From: Nanobdellota archaeon
Lineage (GTDB): Archaea > Nanobdellota > Nanobdellia > Parvarchaeales > Parvarchaeaceae
NCBI GenBank assembly: GCA_021791655.1
Contig: JAJYWD010000001.1
Coordinates: 1 to 32,654, forward strand
Direction of reading: 5' to 3'
Length of the DNA stretch: 32,654 nt
Each line of letters opens with the position of its first letter. The first letter of the stretch is position 1. The translations under genes and the position numbers were made by a program. Below the pieces are notes generated by a model, which saw only the letters and a list, made by a program, of their open reading frames with translations, was not told the DNA's origin and ran no database searches. Shown one piece after another: positions 24,012 to 32,619 of the stretch.

Positions 24012-24033
24012 CCCCTTAAGTCGTCGTTATTTT

Positions 24034-24123
<90 letters not shown>

Positions 24124-24155
24124 TTAACAAAAAAACCCAGTCCGCCCTCGAGTAC

Positions 24156-25577
24156 ATGATGACGTATGGCTGGGCCATACTAATCATAGTCATAGTCGCA
24201 GCAGTCCTATACTCGTTAGGAATATTCAATCCGTCGGCAAGTGTAACAGCAACAGTGACGGGCTTCACCGGGCTGGGTAGCGTGAGCGCGGTCTGTCTTG
24301 GCGGCGTAAGCTTTACTGTCTCCCTGGGCAATTCCATTGGCTATCTCATAGAGATAACCGACATAAACCTTACAAGCTCTTCAAACACAGTCACGGCGAG
24401 TCAGGACATAATGATCCAGCCGAACCAGATGAAAACCATCACTATTCCGGCGTCGTCGTTGTGCAGTCCTGGCGGTAGGTACTCCGTCTCTGCAGTGGTA
24501 TCCTACACAGAGCCGGGGCAGGTGTTTCCAGGCCCGTATGTTTCCACGGGGACGGCGGCAGGGACGGCAGCTTCGCTTCCTTCTTCCATCGCTTCTTACG
24601 GGACGCTGATAGTAAACAACACGCAGGGCGTAGGCGCGCAGTCCTCCTTCCAGCAGATGGTGAACGTCACGTCATCGACTTCAGAGTGGCCGCAGATATC
24701 ATCGTCTCCCTTCGGCCAGAATGTCGAGTTCTTCTCCGTGACTGGCCAGCCACTGGATTCCTGGCTAGAGAGCCATGCTTCGACATGGGCGTTATGGTGG
24801 GTCAAGCTGGGAAGCATACTACCGAGCTCCAAGCAGACTGTCTACATGGGCTTCGCCTCCGCATCGACTAACCTCTTCAATGGAGTAAATGTGGGAGAAG
24901 CCCCTCAGCTTTCCCCGACATATGCGGAATACGACGATGGGGCGAATGTGTTCAACAACTACTGGAACTTTGCGGGAACAAGCTCAAGCTTACCAAGTGC
25001 ATGGCAATCTCTGACTTCTGGTTATTCCATTAATAATGGTTTAATATTTGATGCTGTAAACAGTGAGAACCAAGCCATAGGCACAACTTCGGCTGTTGCT
25101 TCCCCGGGCTTACTTGAAGCATATATAACTGGAAATTACGGAAGGATAATTCTAGAATTATCAACATCAAACACAATATTTAACTATGGTGTTAGCGCTT
25201 ATGAAAATGGTTACGAGATGATGTATGGAGGTTATACTAGTCCTCCAGATGGTGGACTTACTGAAATTTCAGGCACAACACTAACTGGCCTTGGTAACTT
25301 TGGTTCTGCCACATCATTGCCACAAGTGTTTGGTATTGGCTGGGTAGCGACAGGAAACACATTTGAATACACATATACTTCAAATCTTCTTTCGCCAACT
25401 ACTGTTTCTTCAACAAATACGGGTGTAACTATTGCTTCTCAGCTATATATTTCCATAGGACAACTTGGTTCTGGCGATACGCAACAGGGAGGAACTTGGA
25501 CTGTTTACTGGATCCGCACTCGTGCCTATCCTCCAAGCGGCGTGATGCCTTACGTAAGTTTTGGTAGTGTTTCTTAA
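24156..25577 (+). CDS. Pilin-anchored DUF2341/LamG-type surface protein, probably phase-variable
   Basis: 473 aa from the first in-frame ATG, but this start truncates the signal peptide. The codons just upstream read KKTQSALEY and join to MMTYGWAILIIVIVAAVLYSLG, a classic DPANN class III pilin signal with Gln as +1 and Glu at +5. No in-frame ATG, GTG or TTG exists between the stop at 24045 and 24156. The full start would be the ATG at 24034 after a repeat change (about 511-515 aa). Residues 25-140 are a beta-rich pilin-like domain with cysteines. The rest resembles DUF2341 followed by a LamG-like domain (SPTYAEYDDGANVFNNYWNF), pointing to an adhesin or sugar-binding surface protein. From about 25010 the base composition drops sharply, suggesting domain replacement. 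Confidence 0.75.
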   Translation: MMTYGWAILIIVIVAAVLYSLGIFNPSASVTATVTGFTGLGSVSAVCLGGVSFTVSLGNSIGYLIEITDINLTSSSNTVTASQDIMIQPNQMKTITIPASSLCSPGGRYSVSAVVSYTEPGQVFPGPYVSTGTAAGTAASLPSSIASYGTLIVNNTQGVGAQSSFQQMVNVTSSTSEWPQISSSPFGQNVEFFSVTGQPLDSWLESHASTWALWWVKLGSILPSSKQTVYMGFASASTNLFNGVNVGEAPQLSPTYAEYDDGANVFNNYWNFAGTSSSLPSAWQSLTSGYSINNGLIFDAVNSENQAIGTTSAVASPGLLEAYITGNYGRIILELSTSNTIFNYGVSAYENGYEMMYGGYTSPPDGGLTEISGTTLTGLGNFGSATSLPQVFGIGWVATGNTFEYTYTSNLLSPTTVSSTNTGVTIASQLYISIGQLGSGDTQQGGTWTVYWIRTRAYPPSGVMPYVSFGSVS

Positions 25578-25612
25578 TGGTTTTCTTTGATTAACCATCG
25601 ATAATTAGGACC

Positions 25613-25685
25613 TGCTCCTACCGGGATTTGAACCCGGGTCTGTGACTCGAGAGGCCACCGTCCTTGGCCGCTAGACTATAGGAGC
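25613..25685 (-). tRNA. tRNA-Glu(CUC)
   Basis: The minus strand folds as acceptor GCTCCTA/TAGGAGC, D-arm GTCT/GGAC, anticodon stem GTGGC/GTCAC with loop CTCTCGA (anticodon CTC, glutamate codon GAG), T-arm CCGGG-TTCAAAT-CCCGG, and discriminator A. There is no intron and CCA is not encoded. Its 3' end faces the surface-protein gene 36 nt away. AATTATATTTG (25708-25717, minus) is a suitable TATA box. Confidence 0.93.
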
Positions 25686-25690
25686 ATAAC

Positions 25691-25717
25691 CTATAAAGCC
25701 ACGATTAACAAATATAA
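25691..25717. promoter_or_regulatory. Divergent promoters for tRNA-Glu and the permease
   Basis: CTATAAAG (about 25691-25698) is centred 26-27 nt before the plus-strand ATG at 25721. The minus-strand TTATATTT (about 25709-25716) is centred about 27 nt before the first base of tRNA-Glu. The two boxes are interleaved in a 35-bp gap. Confidence 0.55.
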
Positions 25718-25720
25718 TTA

Positions 25721-26830
25721 ATGAATATTAAATACCTTGCAGCGCTTGCTACAACAGTAGGTACGATGGTTGGAGCCGGTATACTTGCCCTCCCCTACGC
25801 CATATCAAGAGCCGGATTCATTTACGGATTACTACTGTTTCTTATCGTGGGTTCGGCGTCCCTTTTCATAACGCTTTACACTGGAGAACTCTCAGAGAAG
25901 TCGGAAAAGATGCACCAACTGCCGATACTTGTGAGTAGGTACGCTGGAATAAAGCTGCGGACGGCGATACTCATCTTTGAGGTTTTGACCGTTTATGGCG
26001 TCCAGGTTGCCTACCTTGTTGCTCTGGGCGTAATACTGAATTACATATTTGCCATCCCATATGCTTTATCTGTAGTCATCGTTCTTTTATTGGCGTCACC
26101 ATTAGTTTACAAGGGGTACAAAGCGGTCGAAGACGCCGAAATACCCTTGGTGATCATAAAACTAGCGCTTATCGCAATAGCGTCTGCGATCATTCTGCTG
26201 TCATTCAAACCGTCTAATATCGCATTTTCTGATATAAACAAGCTGTTCGTGCCGTTCGGCGTAATCCTCTTCTCTTTGGGCGGGTATACGGTAATACCTG
26301 AGATAAAAGAGGAGCTCGGCAAAAACAAGAGAGAACTTACCAGCGTTATAGTGGTATCGTATCTTATTGCCATCGGCGTGTATCTTCTGTTCTCGTTCGC
26401 TTTCATAGGCGCATTCGGGCAGAACGTAGCAATTATAGCGACGGATTCAGTAACATCCAGTTCTTATGTTCTCATATTTTACGTGACTGCGCTTTTCCTT
26501 CTTGTTACTCCATACATAGCCCTTGGCTTGGTGCTGACAGACGCTTTCTATTACGATTTTAAGGTTGGGCGGTTCAAAAGCACACTGATATCAGTCTTTA
26601 TACCTTTCGTGATAGCCATTGTAGAGCCGACTTTTGAAACTCTGCTTTCAATAACGGGCGGTATCTTCCTTTCGATTCTCTCGCTTTTGTTGCTATTCGC
26701 GGTATACAGGGAAAGGTCACGTAAAAAAGAAAAGGGACTTTATCGGGTGCGGGGAGGAAACTATCTTCTGTTCTTCACTGGTTTTATAATGATACTAGGG
26801 TTAGTTTATACTGTCTCCTCTTTTTTATGA
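25721..26830 (+). CDS. Amino acid permease (AAAP/HAAAP-type)
   Basis: A 369-aa integral membrane protein with about 11 hydrophobic helices. The first helix has TTVGTMVGAGILALPYAISRAG, the unwound-helix glycine motif of APC-fold amino acid transporters, close to the aromatic amino acid and SLC38-like permeases. A second landmark is FSLGGYTVIPEI in the middle. Driving ion and substrate cannot be read from the sequence. The ATG fits the TATA spacing for a leaderless mRNA. The Pelota gene begins within the stop (ATGA), so uptake and ribosome rescue are co-translated here, probably through compaction and not shared function. Confidence 0.87.
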   Translation: MNIKYLAALATTVGTMVGAGILALPYAISRAGFIYGLLLFLIVGSASLFITLYTGELSEKSEKMHQLPILVSRYAGIKLRTAILIFEVLTVYGVQVAYLVALGVILNYIFAIPYALSVVIVLLLASPLVYKGYKAVEDAEIPLVIIKLALIAIASAIILLSFKPSNIAFSDINKLFVPFGVILFSLGGYTVIPEIKEELGKNKRELTSVIVVSYLIAIGVYLLFSFAFIGAFGQNVAIIATDSVTSSSYVLIFYVTALFLLVTPYIALGLVLTDAFYYDFKVGRFKSTLISVFIPFVIAIVEPTFETLLSITGGIFLSILSLLLLFAVYRERSRKKEKGLYRVRGGNYLLFFTGFIMILGLVYTVSSFL

Positions 26831-27816
26831 AAATATTCAAGATGAGCCAAAAGAAAGGTTACCTAAGGGCGAGAGTAGATTCTTACGATGATCTGGTGGT
26901 TTTAAGTTACGTAATAGAATCTGGTGACAAACTCGTCTCTTACTCAAGGAGAAAAATAAAAGTAGATGATTCCTACGACATACGTCTAATAAAAGTCGGC
27001 ATAACAGTGGAAGAACTGAAGTTGACTGACGATGCGCTTTCTGTCGGCGGTAAGATATACCTGTCATCCGATGAGCAGGTGCCGCTACACAAATACCATT
27101 CCATTGATCTCGCACCTAAAAGGAGTTTTGTCCTGCTTAAGACAAAAATGCTGAACTTTCAAGCGAGTTCGCTTAACAGGCTTAGGCACAAATCGCCAAG
27201 AATTCTGATTTGCACGTATGAAGACGGATACGCGATCTTCTATAAGATAACTAATTACTCCCTTCAGAAAATGTATGAGCTAAAAGAGAATGTGAGCGGA
27301 AAGCGCTTCAGAAATGACAGCCGCGACAGATTCTTTAGGAAATTGACAATCGATATAACAAACGAGTACAAAAAAGAGGACTGGGATCTTTTCATAGTCG
27401 CCGGAAACGCATTGGGAAATCAGGCTTTGGGAGCCCAGTTTAAGGGCTTGAAAATAATCTTTGACACCGTTTCCTACGCCGACACCGGTTTGAAAGAACT
27501 AATTAGAAAAGACACCATAAACAAGCTTCTGAAAGGCACAAAAATAGCGGCGCAGAAGGCGCTTATGGAAGAATATGTAAACGGCATATCTGAGGCGAAT
27601 AATTCGTATGTATACGGCAAAAATGAGATACGGGAAGCGCTAAGCAAAGGTACTCCAGAACAAGCCTTGGTATCGCGCGATTTCGTGATGAAGAACAAGG
27701 ATATAATTGAGAAGTTGGATGCGGATATGACAGATATAAAGATCTTCTATGATAAAGACGAATCTCTAGACACACTTGAAAATTTTGGGGGGGTACTGTT
27801 AAAAGTGAGAAAGTGA
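26827..27816 (+). CDS. pelA: Pelota/Dom34 ribosome-rescue factor
   Basis: 329 aa, slightly short for archaeal Pelota (about 350). The N-terminal Sm-like domain (residues 1-125) contains SRRKIKVDDSYDIRLIKVGITVEEL. The central domain has DLFIVAGNALGNQALG, and the C-terminal L7Ae-like domain ends EQALVSRDFVM ... TLENFGGVLLKVRK. The protein enters the empty A site of stalled ribosomes and, with ABCE1, splits them. The GGQ motif of release factors is absent, as expected for Pelota. It overlaps the permease stop by 4 nt. Confidence 0.93.
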   Translation: MKIFKMSQKKGYLRARVDSYDDLVVLSYVIESGDKLVSYSRRKIKVDDSYDIRLIKVGITVEELKLTDDALSVGGKIYLSSDEQVPLHKYHSIDLAPKRSFVLLKTKMLNFQASSLNRLRHKSPRILICTYEDGYAIFYKITNYSLQKMYELKENVSGKRFRNDSRDRFFRKLTIDITNEYKKEDWDLFIVAGNALGNQALGAQFKGLKIIFDTVSYADTGLKELIRKDTINKLLKGTKIAAQKALMEEYVNGISEANNSYVYGKNEIREALSKGTPEQALVSRDFVMKNKDIIEKLDADMTDIKIFYDKDESLDTLENFGGVLLKVRK

Positions 27817-27880
27817 AATATAGATTTATCTAAGCGTTTTAAATCGAGGACTAGTAAAGTTTTGTGAAACGGGTTGCTTT

Positions 27881-28309
27881 ATGATACGGTGGGAAGAAGC
27901 AAGACGGGAAATAAAGGAAACTAGGGCAGAGAAAGAGCGTGTTAAATCCATCCTTCACATGCTGCAAGAGGAGCGTATGGTTCTGGCTACACTTGACAAA
28001 GAGAAATTCAAATCTTTCTCCACAGTACTTTACTACGATGTAATCAAGAGCGCGATAATTGCGCTCATGTCGCTTAGCGGGAACAATACGGCCGATGAAA
28101 GCGCGCTCTCCGCGTATCTTCAGCACTTCTATCCGGAGTTTTCAGCGGACGAAATAGAGTTAGCAGATGAAGTCATAAGGACCGGCAAAAGGGCCGATTA
28201 TGAAGGGTTTTCTCTCGCTGCCTCATTTTTTAAAGAAAACGGTACTAAAATGGAGAAGCTTGCGGAAAAGTTGATAGAATTGGTGAAGGCTGAGCTCTCA
28301 CTAAATTAA
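27881..28309 (+). CDS. Helical protein, possibly HEPN-like
   Basis: 142 aa, almost wholly alpha-helical. The pattern resembles a HEPN domain: a central helix VLYYDVIKSAIIALMSLSG, then helices ending with ADYEGFSLAASFFKENGTKMEKLAEKLIELVK, close to the 'ADY' end of HEPN proteins. The RNase motif Rx4-6H of toxic HEPN proteins is not evident. A coiled N-terminus (EARREIKETRAEKERVKSIL) precedes the domain. No antitoxin partner (MNT nucleotidyltransferase) is adjacent, so a toxin role is not supported. GTTTTAAATCG at about 27836-27846 may be its TATA region. Confidence 0.6.
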   Translation: MIRWEEARREIKETRAEKERVKSILHMLQEERMVLATLDKEKFKSFSTVLYYDVIKSAIIALMSLSGNNTADESALSAYLQHFYPEFSADEIELADEVIRTGKRADYEGFSLAASFFKENGTKMEKLAEKLIELVKAELSLN

Positions 28310-28348
28310 CTTTTCTCTTAAGGATAGCAAATATGTTGCATTAAAAGC

Positions 28349-28356
28349 TTATTAAT
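28349..28356 (+). promoter_or_regulatory. TATA-like box of the dehydrogenase/aminotransferase operon
   Basis: TTATTAAT is centred about 25 nt before the ATG at 28377, giving a leaderless start for the three-gene operon. Confidence 0.5.
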
Positions 28357-28376
28357 TTTAGCAGTAAATAAGTAAA

Positions 28377-29876
28377 ATGAAAGCGTCTATAAAGACTTAT
28401 AAAATGTTCATAGACGGTGAGTGGGTCGACGCTGAAACCAAGAACGTATTCGACGTAATAAACCCTGCTACAGAAGAAGTCATAGCGAGAGTCCAAAAAG
28501 GCGGAAAAAACGATGTAAGAAGAGCGATTGCCGCCGCAAGAAAGGCCTTCGACAGTGGAGTCTGGTCAAAGAAGACTCCCCAGGAAAGGGCAAATCTGCT
28601 TTGGAGACTGTCGGAATTAGTGGAAGCACATGGCGTGGAGCTTGCACGACTGGAATCTATAAACGTAGGAAAGACAATAAAATACGCGAGAGAGTCCGAT
28701 CTGCCTTTCATAATCGATAATCTTAGATTCTTTGCTGGAGCGGCACGCATGCTGGAAGGCAAAGCAGCAGCAGAGTATTCCGGCATGGGAACTAGCATAG
28801 CCAGGAGGGAACCGCTAGGCGTTGTAGCTGCAATAGTTCCATGGAATTACCCTTTGTACATAGCTATTTGGAAACTCGCTCCCGCGTTGGCTGCCGGCAA
28901 CACGATTGTAATAAAACCCGCAAGTAAAACACCACTGACACTTTTAGAGTTTGCCAAGCTTACAGAAGGCCTATTACCAAAAGGTGTATTGAATGTAGTT
29001 ACAGGTCCCGGTGAAGAGATAGGCACAGAGATGGCAACTAACGCAGATGTTGATATGGTAGCCTTGACGGGCGATATCTCCACCGGTAAAGAGGTGATGA
29101 GACTTGCCTCGCAGACCGTTAAGCGCGTGCACCTGGAATTGGGCGGAAAAGCCCCATTTATAGTGTTGAAAGACGCATCTGTCGATGCCGCAACGGAAGG
29201 CGCGGTAGTCTCTGCATTTTGGAATACCGCACAAGACTGTACGGCGACTACACGTATTTATGTGCACGGATCAATATACGACAAATTCTTAGATTTACTC
29301 GTGAAGAAAGTAAAGAAGATCAGAGTCGGGGACCCCCTCTCAGAAAAAGTCGATATGGGCCCGCTCATATCAAAGACGCAACTGGAAAGAGTGGAAGCAT
29401 ACGTAAAATCAAGTCTGGACGAAGGCGCTAGACTTGTTATCGGAGGCAAGAGACCGGCAGGGCTAAAGAAAGGCTTTTTCTTCGAGCCAACTGTCTTCGC
29501 AGATGTCAAACAGAACGCGAAATTGTGCCAGGAAGAGGTATTCGGCCCGATTTTGGCGCTTTTTAAGTTCTCAACCGTAGACGAGGTGATAAAGAAAGCA
29601 AACGACGTTATCTACGGCCTAGCTGCATCAGTATGGGGAAAAGACATCACTGATTTGTTCAATGTCGCAAATGCTCTTAAGTTTGGAACCGTGTGGATAA
29701 ATGAGCACGGAATATTAGTTTCCGAGATGCCACACGGAGGTTTCAAGCAGAGCGGTTTCGGAAAGGATTTGTCGCTTTATTCTCTTGAAGAGTACACGCA
29801 AGTAAAGCACGTATACGTCGATAATACGGGACTGGTAAGGAAGCCGTGGTATTACGTAGTGTACGGTGATAAATGA
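28377..29876 (+). CDS. NAD(P)-dependent aldehyde dehydrogenase, aminoaldehyde type
   Basis: A 499-aa ALDH. PWNYP at about 155-159, the general-base Glu in LELGGKAP (E254) and the nucleophile Cys in NTAQDCTATTR (C288) are all in place, with the C-terminal PHGGFKQSGFGKD motif. QDCTA after the catalytic region resembles gamma-aminobutyraldehyde (PatD) and betaine-aldehyde dehydrogenases, so an aminoaldehyde is the most likely substrate. The usual Gly before QDC is Ala here. First gene of a coupled operon: its TGA stop overlaps the next ATG by 4 nt. Substrate is inferred from resemblance and context. Confidence 0.9.
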   Translation: MKASIKTYKMFIDGEWVDAETKNVFDVINPATEEVIARVQKGGKNDVRRAIAAARKAFDSGVWSKKTPQERANLLWRLSELVEAHGVELARLESINVGKTIKYARESDLPFIIDNLRFFAGAARMLEGKAAAEYSGMGTSIARREPLGVVAAIVPWNYPLYIAIWKLAPALAAGNTIVIKPASKTPLTLLEFAKLTEGLLPKGVLNVVTGPGEEIGTEMATNADVDMVALTGDISTGKEVMRLASQTVKRVHLELGGKAPFIVLKDASVDAATEGAVVSAFWNTAQDCTATTRIYVHGSIYDKFLDLLVKKVKKIRVGDPLSEKVDMGPLISKTQLERVEAYVKSSLDEGARLVIGGKRPAGLKKGFFFEPTVFADVKQNAKLCQEEVFGPILALFKFSTVDEVIKKANDVIYGLAASVWGKDITDLFNVANALKFGTVWINEHGILVSEMPHGGFKQSGFGKDLSLYSLEEYTQVKHVYVDNTGLVRKPWYYVVYGDK

Positions 29877-31243
29877 TGATAATCAAATCAATCGACCCCT
29901 CTTCAGGCAGAATAAATAAGACTTTCAGGACCTCTAGTTTCGCTTCTGCACTGAGAATCGCATCCGGCGTAAAGAGTGCCTATCTCGGGTGGAAGGACAG
30001 GCGTTTGGAAGATCGGGCAGATCTAATGCTAAATCTTGCGGGAGTATTGCGCGATAACAAGCATAGGTACGCCGAGACAATGACCAGAGAAATGGGTAAA
30101 CCAATCACACAGTCTATTTCGGAAGTTGAAAAGTGTGCGTGGACAGCAGAATTCTTCGCGGAGCACGCTGAGAAATGGCTCTGGGATGAAAATGTAGAAT
30201 TTGGAAGTGAGCGCGCAAGAATAACTTTTCAGCCGATAGGTGAGTTGCTTTGTGTAATGCCGTGGAACTTCCCTTTTTGGCAGCTCTTCAGATGTGCCAT
30301 TCCAGCAATGTTGGCAGGAAATGCGTGTCTTCTGAGACATTCAAACGTAGTGCCGCTTTCTGCCCTGGAAATAGAGGAAGCCTTCAGGCTTGCGGGGTTT
30401 CCGGACACTTTCAAGACGGTGATAACAGATCACGCGACGGTTGATAAGCTGATAAAGAATCCAGTAATATCCGGCGTGTCCGTAACCGGAAGCGTAGAGG
30501 TCGGCAAGAATATAGCTGGTTTGGCCGGTAGCAACATAAAGAAGTTTGTATTGGAGCTGGGCGGATCAGATCCATTCGTAGTACTAGATGATGCCGATAT
30601 TAATTTTACGTGCAAGAATGCCAGCGATTCGAGGCTTATAAACAGTGGCCAGAGTTGTATAGCCGCTAAAAGATTCATAGTTGTTAAGGACATAGCAAAG
30701 GAATTCGCCGAGCGTCTTGTAGAGTTAATGAAGGATTCTAAGATTGGTAGTCCGCTGGACGCCGATACGGAGGTTGGCCCGTTGGCGACTTCGCAACAAT
30801 TTCACACTCTAAAAGTACAGGTGAGTGACGCAATAAGAAAAGGCGCAAAAGTGGAGTGCGGTGGCAGGGCAGTGAATAGCCCAGGGTACTTCTTTGAGCC
30901 AACAGTTCTTACTAATGTAAAGAAGAACATGAAAGTAGTAAACGAGGAAGTGTTCGGTCCAGTTGCTTCGGTCATAGTAGTTAAAGATGAGGAAGAGGCG
31001 ATAACAGTTGCAAATGGAACCCGATTCGGTCTAGGTGCAAGTGTTTGGACTAAAGACATAGAACGCGGCGAGCGTATAGCGAGAAAAATAGACTCCGGTA
31101 CGGTATTCATAAACGATTTCGTAAGGTCGGATCCGCGTTTGCCGTTTGGCGGCACTAAAGAGAGTGGAATCGGAAGGGAGCTATCTAGATACGGCCTTCT
31201 TGAATTTACAAATATAAAGTCGATAGTAACTAATAAGTTATGA
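29873..31243 (+). CDS. Succinate-semialdehyde-type dehydrogenase
   Basis: 456 aa, about 30-45 residues shorter at the N-terminus than the first ALDH, as is common for the GabD1/Sad type. PWNFPFWQ at about 130, E228 in LELGGSDP and C262 in NSGQSCIAAKRF are present, with the C-terminal PFGGTKESGIGRE. The QSCIAAKRF stretch matches succinate-semialdehyde dehydrogenases. Together with the upstream enzyme it could oxidise aminobutyraldehyde to GABA and succinate semialdehyde to succinate. It is coupled to the aminotransferase gene by an ATGA overlap. Confidence 0.9.
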   Translation: MMIIKSIDPSSGRINKTFRTSSFASALRIASGVKSAYLGWKDRRLEDRADLMLNLAGVLRDNKHRYAETMTREMGKPITQSISEVEKCAWTAEFFAEHAEKWLWDENVEFGSERARITFQPIGELLCVMPWNFPFWQLFRCAIPAMLAGNACLLRHSNVVPLSALEIEEAFRLAGFPDTFKTVITDHATVDKLIKNPVISGVSVTGSVEVGKNIAGLAGSNIKKFVLELGGSDPFVVLDDADINFTCKNASDSRLINSGQSCIAAKRFIVVKDIAKEFAERLVELMKDSKIGSPLDADTEVGPLATSQQFHTLKVQVSDAIRKGAKVECGGRAVNSPGYFFEPTVLTNVKKNMKVVNEEVFGPVASVIVVKDEEEAITVANGTRFGLGASVWTKDIERGERIARKIDSGTVFINDFVRSDPRLPFGGTKESGIGRELSRYGLLEFTNIKSIVTNKL

Positions 31244-32619
31244 AAAAACATTTTAGTTTAAACAAGTCATGCAAACTTTACGCTAAAGCGCTTAAGTATC
31301 TGCCAGCAGGGGTGAATTCAAATGCCAGACTTTGGAGGAATCCCAGGTTTTGCTATGTTGGGCCAGGAGCAACCGCATCAATTTTTATAAAGAGGGCTTA
31401 CGGTTCCCACATTTGGGACGTGGATGACAACGAGTATGTGGATTACAGGCTTGGCTTCGGTCCTGTTATACTTGGACACAGTTACCCCGCTGTAGAAAAG
31501 GCCGTGATAAAGCAGTCGCAGAATAACGGCACCATATATGGTATGAACAGCGAGCTAGAACTAGAAGTAGCCGAAAAGTTCGTAAGGGCAGTTCCTTGCG
31601 CAGAGACAGCACGGTTCTCCTCGTCCGGAACCGAAGCTACTTTGCATGCAATAAGGTTGGCACGTGCTTATACCAACAAAAAAGTAATACTAAAATTTGA
31701 AGGGCATTACCATGGGTGGCAGGATTATCTCCTGTTCTCTGCACACCCACCGTACACTTGGCCGGAAAGAAAGCCGTATTTTCATTCTGCTGGCGTTCCA
31801 AAAGAAATAGAGAAATTTATACTAGTCGAGAGATGGAATGACTTTGAGTCCATAGAGAAGACCGTAAGAGCCCACCATAAAGAAATAGCCGCCATAATAA
31901 CAGAACCAATCATGGGGAACTCCGGAGGTATTACGCCCCTGCCCGGGTATCTGAAATTCCTAAGAGAATTGTGTGATAGATACGATATTCTCCTCATATT
32001 TGACGAAGTGAAGACTGGCTTTAGGATAGCATTTGGCGGAGCACAGGAGCTTTACAAGGTGGAGCCCCACATTGCCACGTATGCTAAAGCACTGGGCAAC
32101 GGTTATGTAATCTCAGCCGTTACTGGGGAGCGCGATATCATGAACTTTTTTGGGGTTGGTCCTGGAAAGGTAACGCACAGCGGGACGTACAATGCAAATC
32201 CAGTGTCCTTGGCTGCTGCGAATGCTACGCTGGATGAGCTTTCAAATAAAATTGTTTATAAACACTTACAATCTTACAATAAGCGATTGATAGACGGAAT
32301 CAAAAAAATAGGCAGCGAAGCCGGACTGCCACTGCAGATCCTTGGTGTTTCTGGCATGTTTCAGATATTTTACGACAGGAGGCCCATTCATAATTACGTA
32401 GATTTGAGGAATTCTATAAAAGAGTTCTACGTTAAGGTTCAGTACGAGCTGCTAAGAGAGGGCGTCATGATAGATGCAGACAATCAGGAATGTATTTATA
32501 CCTCTTATTCTCATAATGAAAAGGACCTCAAAAAGACTCTAGACGCCTTCAAGAACGCGATAGAAAAGGCATCGAAAACCGAGTATCACGTCACTCCGTT
32601 TAGTCAAATAGCGGATTAG
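31240..32619 (+). CDS. Class III PLP aminotransferase (glutamate-1-semialdehyde-mutase-like)
   Basis: 459 aa with the class III fold. An N-terminal LPAGVNSNAR is as in HemL-type enzymes, then SSSGTEATLHAIRLARAYT, the PLP ring Asp in IFDEVKTGFR and the Schiff-base Lys in TYAKALGNGY. HemL-like sequences include true heme-pathway mutases, but no other heme gene is nearby. The operon partners (two aldehyde dehydrogenases) favour transamination of an amine or omega-amino acid such as putrescine, GABA or beta-alanine to an aldehyde. Stop at 32617-32619; the gene is complete. Confidence 0.88.
   Translation: MKKHFSLNKSCKLYAKALKYLPAGVNSNARLWRNPRFCYVGPGATASIFIKRAYGSHIWDVDDNEYVDYRLGFGPVILGHSYPAVEKAVIKQSQNNGTIYGMNSELELEVAEKFVRAVPCAETARFSSSGTEATLHAIRLARAYTNKKVILKFEGHYHGWQDYLLFSAHPPYTWPERKPYFHSAGVPKEIEKFILVERWNDFESIEKTVRAHHKEIAAIITEPIMGNSGGITPLPGYLKFLRELCDRYDILLIFDEVKTGFRIAFGGAQELYKVEPHIATYAKALGNGYVISAVTGERDIMNFFGVGPGKVTHSGTYNANPVSLAAANATLDELSNKIVYKHLQSYNKRLIDGIKKIGSEAGLPLQILGVSGMFQIFYDRRPIHNYVDLRNSIKEFYVKVQYELLREGVMIDADNQECIYTSYSHNEKDLKKTLDAFKNAIEKASKTEYHVTPFSQIAD

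Larger units (their letters stand above)
23773..24033. other. Intergenic region between rli1 and the phase-variable locus
   Basis: A gene-free stretch of about 260 nt. It contains the rli1 TATA box, an AT-rich plus-strand TATA-like AAAATATAAAT (about 23896-23906), a possible hairpin TAGAGA/TCTCTA (23939-23958), and the TATA-like box at 24005-24011 directly before the ATG at 24034. No open reading frame or RNA gene is recognised. Confidence 0.5.

Noticed and set aside
27881-28309. Toxin-antitoxin system
   Set aside because: No partner gene and no catalytic motif are visible; only a fold-level resemblance to HEPN.
31240-32619. Calling the last gene hemL
   Set aside because: The HemL-like motifs are shared with other class III aminotransferases, and the operon partners are aldehyde dehydrogenases, not heme enzymes.
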